Of a DNA stretch of 6,326 nucleotides, positions 1-4,394 are shown in pieces (within the stretch, counting starts at the first letter, position 1; each line of letters opens with the position of its first letter). Location of the stretch: NCBI GenBank assembly GCA_013821585.1, contig JACDGO010000128.1, positions 1 to 6,326 on the forward strand, given 5' to 3'. The notes beneath the pieces are model-generated. The model had not been told where the DNA came from. It did not search any database and saw only the letters and a list, made by a program, of their open reading frames with translations. This DNA comes from Sphingomonadaceae bacterium (lineage in GTDB: Bacteria > Pseudomonadota > Alphaproteobacteria > Sphingomonadales > Sphingomonadaceae). Position numbers and translations under genes: made by a program.

Positions 1-1
1 G

Positions 2-880
2 CCTGGGCCTATATCGCAAATGTGCGCATCCTTACCCGAAGACTCGCAAGATATTGCTGGGCCTGATAAACTTTTGAATCGGGCTCTCAGGGACGGGTTC
101 GTCATCACGAAGGCGCACAACCAAGAGTTTCGTGGGCTGCGATTCAGCCAGCTGCCTGAAGTAGTGCAAGGGCAGATATTGAGCTACGAAATCGCGGTCG
201 ATCTGCTCATAAATCTCCCGGACACAGAAGTCCTAGACATATTCAGCCGACTGAATTCTTATGCGGTGATCCTCAATGACCAAGAAAAGCTTAACGCCCA
301 ATATTTTGGGCCATTCAAGAGCTTAGCAGACCACCTTGGTCGCAAGTATACGGAGTTTTGGACTGCAAACGCAATTCTTACTCCGAAAGAGATACTTAGA
401 ATGGGCGAGGTCAGTCTCGTCGCAGAGCTTCTAATCGCGCAGATTGAAGGCATCAAGGCAAAAAAGAGAATCAAACCGGCGTATAAAGCATATGAGAATA
501 ACTTCCACCACGACATTGTTGCGCTTGAAGATAGATTCGACCAGACGATGGGTGTTATCGGTCAATTGTTTCCGATGGGATTAAAGGGATCAGAGTTCAG
601 CCGTCCATTCCTGTTCTATTCGCTGTTTACGGCGGTCTATCACAGTAGATTTGGATTGACGGACTTCGCTCATGGCCGCCCGCCGCTCGAGACTGATCAG
701 CAAATCGCCACCGCGAGGAACGGGCTGGAGCGGGTGGAGGAATTATTTCTGGTTCTGCCCGCCGATTTGAACGCCCTCGAGGCCGCGGAGAGCGCATTTC
801 TGAACAACAGCCGCCGAGCAACGACCGACCAGTCCTCAAGAGAGGCTCGAGCCCGCTTCCTGTTGGATTTAATGGCCTGA
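2..880 (+). CDS. DUF262 (GmrSD N-terminal-like) protein, 5' end outside the window
   Basis: The frame is open from the left window edge to the TGA at 878-880. The first in-frame ATG (position 20) is probably internal, so residues are numbered from it only for reference. The clearest family signature is at residues 73-100: IFSRLNSYAVILNDQEKLNA, followed by a YFGPFK segment. This matches the 'IFxRLN...LNxQExxNA' region of DUF262 proteins. Before it lies an 'EFRGLRFSQLPEVVQ' segment (36-50), also typical of DUF262 between the N-terminal nucleotide-binding motif and the RLN motif. The remaining 180 residues are mostly helical, with no membrane segment. DUF262 proteins occur in type IV modification-dependent restriction enzymes (GmrSD) and in other defence modules; the domain is thought to bind or hydrolyse nucleotides. 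The usual DGQQR motif is not visible (see findings). The next gene begins 4 bases after the stop, suggesting coupled translation with a HEPN nuclease. Family is fairly sure; biological role is inferred. Confidence 0.8.
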   Translation, partial: PGPISQMCASLPEDSQDIAGPDKLLNRALRDGFVITKAHNQEFRGLRFSQLPEVVQGQILSYEIAVDLLINLPDTEVLDIFSRLNSYAVILNDQEKLNAQYFGPFKSLADHLGRKYTEFWTANAILTPKEILRMGEVSLVAELLIAQIEGIKAKKRIKPAYKAYENNFHHDIVALEDRFDQTMGVIGQLFPMGLKGSEFSRPFLFYSLFTAVYHSRFGLTDFAHGRPPLETDQQIATARNGLERVEELFLVLPADLNALEAAESAFLNNSRRATTDQSSREARARFLLDLMA

Positions 881-884
881 TCCT

Positions 885-1224
885 GTGCCAGTCGCAGCGG
901 CATTGGCGGCGTTTACGGCGGCGGCGGCGCAATGCGACAGCCTTATCGCAAATGCTCACCAACTGGACGGTAACGGCAACCAACTTCTGCCCGAGGCTGA
1001 TAGGAAGCAAATCACGGTCGCCGCTTTCCTCAATCTGTTTATCGGTTGGGAGGCCTTCCTCGAGGACATTCTGGCGGCTTTGCTGTGCGGCGCGCCGACC
1101 ATCAATGGCAACGCGACCCACAAGTTTGCTAGCCCACCCAATGTCGCCGCAGCCAAGGGCATGATCATCGGGGCCAACAAATATTTCGACTACGGCAACC
1201 ACGATAGGGTCAGAAAGATAGCCG
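885..1224 (+). pseudogene. HEPN-fold ribonuclease-like gene, 5' half (split by ISL3 element)
   Basis: The gene starts with GTG at 885, four bases after the DUF262 stop. A TAA in this frame at 870-872 rules out a start further upstream, and there is no strong Shine-Dalgarno, which fits coupled translation. The fragment is helical, with a conserved-looking segment at residues 46-67 (AAFLNLFIGWEAFLEDILAA) typical of HEPN domains such as the MAE_28990/MAE_18760-like or RiboL-PSP-HEPN-like families; I cannot decide between them. The gene's own sequence ends at 1224, where the insertion begins. Translation would continue through the insertion's inverted repeat to TGA at 1251-1253, giving a 122-residue product ending in WIGVQKGL that lacks the catalytic R-x4-H motif. 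Joined to the 3' half at 2919-3209 it would be a 206-residue protein. Similar HEPN RNases next to DUF262 genes are predicted toxins of anti-phage systems; here the enzyme is most likely inactive. Confidence 0.72.
1215..1224 (+). repeat. Left copy of insertion target-site duplication
   Basis: AAGATAGCCG at 1215-1224 is repeated exactly at 2919-2928 on the other side of the insertion. The two copies are in the same reading frame of the split HEPN gene. Because the first A of the right copy also fits as the last base of the element, the true duplication is 9 or 10 bp. Confidence 0.85.
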
Positions 1225-1267
1225 TGTGGATCGGCGTGCAAAAAGGGCTCTGACTCAATTTTGATGA
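1225..1267 (+). repeat. Left inverted repeat of the ISL3 element
   Basis: This repeat begins TGTGGATCGGCG, contains the block GGGCTCTGAC at 1245-1254 and ends TTTTGATGA. Against the reverse complement of 2877-2919 it differs at only six positions (4, 5, 14, 20, 31 and 34 of 43). It is presumably the transposase binding and cleavage site. It also supplies the premature stop of the truncated HEPN frame (TGA at 1251). Confidence 0.88.
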
Positions 1268-1284
1268 AATTTGCGGGTTAAGTG

Positions 1285-1315
1285 ATGGCGGTTTCCGGAC
1301 TGGGAGGAACGCCAT
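1285..1315 (+). promoter_or_regulatory. Hairpin covering the ribosome binding site and start of the ISL3 transposase
   Basis: ATGGCG at 1285-1290 is the exact inverse of CGCCAT at 1310-1315, and inside it TTCC (1293-1296) can pair with GGAA (1306-1309). A two-base bulge separates the two stem parts and a nine-base loop closes it. The stem includes the first two bases of the start codon and the end of the Shine-Dalgarno GGAGG (1303-1307). Such a structure could dampen transposase translation; whether it forms in the element's own transcript depends on the unknown transcription start. Confidence 0.45.
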
Positions 1316-2870
1316 GCAGAAAGCGCTTCAGCCATCCTCGGTGATCCCACCGGGCTTCGCGATTGTTTCGTCGTCGATCACCGACGACGGTGCGACGATC
1401 CTGGTCCGCAGCACTTCGCCTACGAGCCGGTGTCCACGGTGCGGCAGTGTCAGTGGCCGCGTCCACAGCCGCTATCGCCGCCAGATCTCGGACCTGCCCT
1501 TGGCGGCCCGGCCTGTGAAACTGATGGTGGATGTCCGCCGCTTTCGCTGCGAAGCTGTACGATGCGGCCAAAGGATCTTCGCCGAACGCTTCGCCAATGG
1601 CGTGGTGGCGCCCTGGGCACGGCGCACCGGTCGTCTGGAGGAGCTCGTTCATCACCTTGGTCTCGCCCTTGGCGGTCGACCTGCTGCGAGCTTTGCGCGG
1701 CGTCTCATGCTGCCGGTCAGCAATGATACGCTGCTTCGTGTCGTCCGTCGTCGGGGTTGCCCACCGTCTCCTGCGCCAACGGTGATCGGTATCGATGACT
1801 GGGCATGGCGGCGCAACCAACGGTACGGCACGATCATCTGCGACCTCGAACGGCGCCGGCCGATCCGCCTGTTGCCGGACCGGGAACCCGCGACCGCCCA
1901 GGCATGGCTAGCGGAGCAGCCGCAGGTGGCAATCATTGCACGCGATCGCGGCGGCGCTTACGCCCGCGCCGCGGCGAAGGCCCTTCCGCACGCCGTGCAG
2001 GTCGCCGACCGCTGGCATCTCATGGAAAACGCGAGCCGCGCCTTCCTCGACGCGGTGCGGCGGTCGATGCGACAGATCCGATGCGCCATCGGCGCGATGA
2101 CGATCAAGCCCGAACTGCTTACGGCCGCCGAGCGGCTCCAGTACGAAGGGTATCTTCACCGGGAGGAGACCAATGCGGCGATCCTCGCGCTCTCCAAGGA
2201 CGGGGTTGCGATCAAGGAGATCGTTCGGCGCACCGGGCACAGTCGCGGCACGGTGAGGCAGGTACTGCGCGGTGAACGCAGTGACGTGTTCAGAACGCGG
2301 GAGACCTCCCTTGAAGCCTATCTGCCATGGCTCGATCGTGAGTGGGCGGCAGGTCGTCAGAACGGCGCAGCGCTATGGCGTGCGTTGCAGGCGCAGGGCT
2401 TCCGCGGATCGCTCCGGGTCGTGACGGAGTGGGCAACACGGCGACGGCGCGCCGAGAAGCTCGATGCCGACACGCTCCACCGCGTGCCGTCAGCCAGAAC
2501 CATCGCACGGTTGATGACGATCGACCGCAATGATCTCTCCAAGGCAGAAACGCTCACCGTCGCCGCCGTCGAAACCGGTGTGCCATCGCTTGTCGAGGCA
2601 CGCCAGATCATCGAAGGCTTCCATGCCATGATCCGGCGGAAAGCGGGCGCCGATCTTGATCCATGGATAGCCCGAGCACGCGCCAGCCTGGTCGCATCGT
2701 TCGCAAGCGGTGTCGCCAGGGATATTGCCGCGGTTCGCGCCGCCGTCGTCACCCCATGGTCGAACGGCCAGACCGAGGGGCAAATCACCAAGCTTAAGCT
2801 GGTCAAACGTCAGATGTACGGCCGCGGGAAACTCGACCTTCTCCAGGCCAGGCTGATCGGAGCGACATGA
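1314..2870 (+). CDS. ISL3-family transposase
   Basis: This 518-residue DDE transposase cuts and rejoins the ends of the surrounding element. The ATG at 1314 is preceded by a good Shine-Dalgarno, GGGAGG at 1302-1307, six bases upstream. An N-terminal zinc-finger region has C40-x2-C43 and later C79 and C84, as in ISL3 proteins. The catalytic core shows GIDDWAWRR (D161/D162), ARDRGGAYA (D211), the conserved ADRWHLMEN (231-239) and GQTEGQITKLKLVKRQMYGR with the likely catalytic E488. Between the second Asp and the Glu, residues about 286-322 (SKDGVAIKEIVRRTGHSRG and following) form a helix-turn-helix of the kind also seen in IS21 IstA proteins. This arrangement fits the longer subgroup of ISL3 transposases. 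The gene fills nearly the whole element, ends seven bases before the right repeat and shows no stop or frameshift, so it is probably active. Confidence 0.93.
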   Translation: MQKALQPSSVIPPGFAIVSSSITDDGATILVRSTSPTSRCPRCGSVSGRVHSRYRRQISDLPLAARPVKLMVDVRRFRCEAVRCGQRIFAERFANGVVAPWARRTGRLEELVHHLGLALGGRPAASFARRLMLPVSNDTLLRVVRRRGCPPSPAPTVIGIDDWAWRRNQRYGTIICDLERRRPIRLLPDREPATAQAWLAEQPQVAIIARDRGGAYARAAAKALPHAVQVADRWHLMENASRAFLDAVRRSMRQIRCAIGAMTIKPELLTAAERLQYEGYLHREETNAAILALSKDGVAIKEIVRRTGHSRGTVRQVLRGERSDVFRTRETSLEAYLPWLDREWAAGRQNGAALWRALQAQGFRGSLRVVTEWATRRRRAEKLDADTLHRVPSARTIARLMTIDRNDLSKAETLTVAAVETGVPSLVEARQIIEGFHAMIRRKAGADLDPWIARARASLVASFASGVARDIAAVRAAVVTPWSNGQTEGQITKLKLVKRQMYGRGKLDLLQARLIGAT

Positions 2871-2876
2871 CGACGA

Positions 2877-2919
2877 TCATCAAAACTGCGTCAGAGCCCC
2901 TTTTGGACGCCGATTGACA
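2877..2919 (-). repeat. Right inverted repeat of the ISL3 element
   Basis: Read on the minus strand it begins TGTCAATCGGCG, contains GGGCTCTGAC and ends TTTTGATGA, matching the left repeat at 37 of 43 positions. Its outer end touches the right copy of the target duplication. Confidence 0.88.
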
Positions 2920-2928
2920 AGATAGCCG
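2919..2928 (+). repeat. Right copy of insertion target-site duplication
   Basis: AAGATAGCCG, identical to 1215-1224. Both copies encode Lys-Ile-Ala in the same frame, so precise loss of the element with one copy restores the HEPN gene exactly. Confidence 0.85.
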
Positions 2929-3209
2929 CTCTGTATTTCGATCAAGGGGCGCCGTTTCAGCCCCATATCGCCGCGATTTTCAGCGAACTCGGCGGCCTTC
3001 GGACGATGCGAAATGCTTCCGCCCACATCACCTCTACCACCCAGACTGGCCTAGACGGCCTAGCGGTGCGCCTGCTGGGTCAGCCGTCCCCAGGTATCGA
3101 ACTGTATGCGCTTCTGACCGCGAACGACCCGAACGTGGCTGGCTCTACAATCTATCAAACCCACCGCGACAAACTTCTCACGGCTGCCGGACTCATCGCA
3201 AACGGATAG
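2919..3209 (+). pseudogene. HEPN-fold ribonuclease-like gene, 3' half with catalytic motif
   Basis: This open frame runs from the insertion edge to TAG at 3207-3209 and is in register with the 5' half at 885-1224. It encodes 96 residues beginning KIAALYFDQGAPF. The key feature is RNASAH (codons 3009-3026), an R-x4-H motif with a polar Asn after the Arg. This is the metal-independent RNase active site of HEPN toxins and effectors; in the rejoined protein it would be R141 to H146. The fragment now has no upstream start. Its only ATG (3006) lies immediately before the motif and has no clear ribosome binding site, so it is probably not translated usefully. The rejoined 206-residue length is reasonable for a single-domain HEPN protein. 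The fold and motif are seen in the sequence; the role as an RNase effector paired with the DUF262 protein is inference. Confidence 0.75.
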
Positions 3210-3210
3210 G

Positions 3211-3257
3211 AGGGCTCGAGCCCTTTCGAGCTATTTTGGGCTCGAGCCCTTCTGTTT
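3211..3257. terminator. Strong palindromic hairpin between convergent genes
   Basis: Two copies of the self-complementary sequence GGGCTCGAGCCC lie at 3212-3223 and 3238-3249. Because each is a palindrome, the copies pair with each other as a 13-bp stem (3211-3223 with 3238-3250) with a 14-base loop; each could also fold alone. It starts one base after the HEPN stop and is followed on the plus strand by TCTGTTT, as expected for an intrinsic terminator. On the minus strand it coincides with the last codons of the small gene ending at 3231, so it may serve both directions. Confidence 0.6.
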
Positions 3258-3398
3258 ACGCACGAGCTGATCAAGCGCCTCATCGGCCTCTGTGGGGCTT
3301 AGTTCGCCAGCGTCGATCATCCGCTGTGCGTCTTCCACGAAACGCCTGCTCTGCTCGTCGGGCGGCTCGATCTGCTTTTTCTTTGGCACGAGCCTCAC
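3231..3398 (-). CDS. Small hypothetical protein coupled to the IS1595 transposase
   Basis: This 55-codon minus-strand gene starts at GTG (3398-3396), whose bases overlap the transposase TGA (3397-3395) as GTGA, the classic arrangement for coupled translation. A second in-frame GTG at 3389 would give 52 residues; a TAA just upstream rules out a longer form. The product is highly charged: a basic start (PKKKQ), a PPDEQSRRFVEDAQRMIDAG segment and a helical, acidic end (ELSPTEADEALDQLVRKQKG). It has no signal peptide, membrane segment or cysteine. From memory, small proteins with a similar PxEQSxRF start occur beside IS1595-type transposases in other alphaproteobacteria, which would make it a conserved accessory protein; I cannot verify this here. 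Its function is unknown. The last codons run into the palindromic hairpin at 3238-3250. Confidence 0.65.
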   Translation of the reverse strand: MRLVPKKKQIEPPDEQSRRFVEDAQRMIDAGELSPTEADEALDQLVRKQKGSSPK

Positions 3399-4315
3399 CG
3401 TCCCCGATTAGCTGATTGATAGGTCAAACGCTTGCCGACGACGCCGAGCAACATCGCATCGCTACGGTCGGCGTCGTTATAGCCGAGCGCGACGCGATTG
3501 CTGTAGCGGAAATCGAACTCGGCGAGATAGCGGTGAAGATGCTTCTTCGCGCAATGCTGATAGACGCCCTTCATCCCCCGCTTGAAGATGCTGAAATAGC
3601 CTTCGATGGTGTTGGTATGGACCTTGCCCCGGACATACTCCCCGGCGCTGTGGTTCACGCCCTCATGCCCGTAGAAGAACCGACCAATGGAACGATAGTG
3701 CTGCGCTTCATCGGTGTAGAGCTTCGAAAGCGGGTGAATGTTGGCGAGCAAGATCGGCTGCATGTCCGGAATGCGCAGGCTGTCCACCACCATGGCGCGC
3801 GAACGCCCGGTAGAGCGATCGACAAGCGCGAGCACTTTCATCTTGTGATAGAACGCCCGCTTCACAGGCATGTCAGGCTCGCGGCCGATGAAAGTCTCGT
3901 CGGACTCCACGATAGCGCCAAGGCCGCCCATCGGAGTCTCATTGGACGGGCGCATTGCTTCGCGGATGCGATGCGACATGAACCAGGCGGTCTTGAGGGT
4001 GACGCCAAGGGTGCGGTGAAGCTGGTTGCTCGAAATGCCCTTCTTGCTACCGGCGATCAGATACATCGCCTGCAACCAGATATGCAGTGCGACGTGCGAC
4101 GCCTCGAAGATGGTTCCGATCTTCACGGTGAAGGGCTTGCGGCACTGGTAGCACTTGTAGAGGCCGACGCGGGTGGACTTGCCGCCCATAAGGCCGATGC
4201 GCTCCACGCCGCCACAATGCGGGCAGCTCGGGCCGTTCGGCCAAATCCGCGCCTCGACGTAGGCGTAGGCGGCGGCTTCATCGTGAAAGTGCTTGGCGGA
4301 AAGGGCGGATGCCAT
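3395..4315 (-). CDS. IS1595-family transposase (ISXO2/ISNwi1-like)
   Basis: This full-length 306-residue protein starts at ATG 4315, with AGGAG (4328-4324) eight bases upstream. The N-terminal zinc ribbon is clear: C31-P-H-C34 and C55-Y-Q-C58, followed by KPFTVKIGTIFEASH, a hallmark of this family. A helical DNA-binding stretch (KKGISSNQLHRTLGVTLKTA, 91-110) leads into the DDE_Tnp_IS1595-type core: VESDETFIGR (D139), KLYTDEAQHY (D202) and TNTIEGYFSIFKRGMKGVYQ (E238, with N235 nearby because some members use Asn). The C-terminal segment HRYLAEFDFRYSNR is also typical. No stop or frameshift is present. The protein would catalyse transposition of its own unit, although no element ends were recognised. 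A small gene follows with a four-base overlap. The upstream region carries promoter-like boxes and a hairpin over the ribosome binding site, both described separately. Confidence 0.93.
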   Translation of the reverse strand: MASALSAKHFHDEAAAYAYVEARIWPNGPSCPHCGGVERIGLMGGKSTRVGLYKCYQCRKPFTVKIGTIFEASHVALHIWLQAMYLIAGSKKGISSNQLHRTLGVTLKTAWFMSHRIREAMRPSNETPMGGLGAIVESDETFIGREPDMPVKRAFYHKMKVLALVDRSTGRSRAMVVDSLRIPDMQPILLANIHPLSKLYTDEAQHYRSIGRFFYGHEGVNHSAGEYVRGKVHTNTIEGYFSIFKRGMKGVYQHCAKKHLHRYLAEFDFRYSNRVALGYNDADRSDAMLLGVVGKRLTYQSANRGR

Positions 4316-4322
4316 CGGTCGA

Positions 4323-4338
4323 ACTCCTATCGTGGAGT
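4323..4338 (-). promoter_or_regulatory. Hairpin sequestering the transposase ribosome binding site
   Basis: On the minus strand ACTCC (4338-4334) can pair with GGAGT (4327-4323) around a six-base loop, with a further G-U pair possible. The 3' arm overlaps the Shine-Dalgarno AGGAG. If transcription starts about seven bases past the predicted -10 box, near 4333, the 5' arm would be missing from the native transcript and present only in transcripts arriving from cckA. Several insertion sequences are known to block read-through expression this way. Confidence 0.45.
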
Positions 4339-4339
4339 C

Positions 4340-4368
4340 ACCTTACGTTCCGCAAATGGGTACGTCAA
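4340..4368 (-). promoter_or_regulatory. Predicted promoter of the IS1595 transposase
   Basis: On the minus strand TTGACG (4368-4363) and TAAGGT (4345-4340) are separated by 17 bases. The -35 is a near-consensus match of the type common in alphaproteobacteria; the -10 is weaker. A start near 4333 would give a leader of about 18 bases before ATG 4315. Confidence 0.5.
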
Positions 4369-4394
4369 GTATAATAACGCCATTTATTTGGCGT
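4367..4394 (-). terminator. Short terminator-like hairpin at the end of cckA
   Basis: On the minus strand ACGCCA (4394-4389) pairs perfectly with TGGCGT (4382-4377) around the six-base loop AATAAA, followed by TATTATACTT. The stem includes the last codons and the loop contains the TAA stop of cckA. It is short for an intrinsic terminator, so some read-through into the transposase unit is plausible. Confidence 0.45.

Larger units (their letters stand above)
1225..2919 (+). mobile_element. ISL3-family insertion sequence, complete
   Basis: About 1,695 bp long, bounded by 43-bp imperfect inverted repeats (37 of 43 positions identical) and flanked by a 9-10 bp direct repeat. It carries a single full-length transposase gene with ISL3-type zinc finger and DDE residues. 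The outer ends read TGT...ACA. Many ISL3 elements are described with ends beginning GG and 8-bp duplications; here a GGGCTCTGAC sequence is present, but 20 bp inside the ends. The longer inverted-repeat match and the direct repeat both place the true boundary at 1225 and 2918/2919. All parts needed for transposition appear intact, and the interrupted host frame is undamaged, suggesting a recent event. It sits inside the HEPN gene and lies in the same orientation as it. Confidence 0.88.
3231..4370 (-). mobile_element. IS1595-type transposase unit, ends not determined
   Basis: The unit comprises the transposase gene, the overlapping small gene and the upstream promoter-like region. Coordinates are only the span of recognisable parts. 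I looked for inverted repeats between the upstream sequence (4316-4383) and the region downstream of the small gene (3210-3260) and found none, nor a convincing target duplication. It may be a decayed element, a solitary transposase gene, or one whose other end lies outside the window. Confidence 0.45.

Noticed and set aside
627..1241. Minus-strand open frame of 204 codons across the DUF262-HEPN junction
   Set aside because: Its arginine-rich, low-complexity translation is typical of the antisense of GC-rich coding DNA, and both plus-strand genes are better supported.
1245..2899. Shorter ISL3 borders at GGGCTCTGAC
   Set aside because: The flanking 8-mers (1237-1244 and 2900-2907) are not direct repeats, whereas the outer borders have a 9-10 bp duplication and continued inverted-repeat identity.
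3006..3209. A separate small gene starting at ATG 3006
   Set aside because: The frame is open upstream to the insertion border and continues the HEPN gene; the ATG lies directly before the R-x4-H motif and no ribosome binding site is evident.
3238..3250. Similarity of the AAGGGCTC sequence in the palindrome to the ISL3 inverted repeat
   Set aside because: The shared stretch is only about eight bases and flanking bases do not match, so a remnant end of the same element is not supported.
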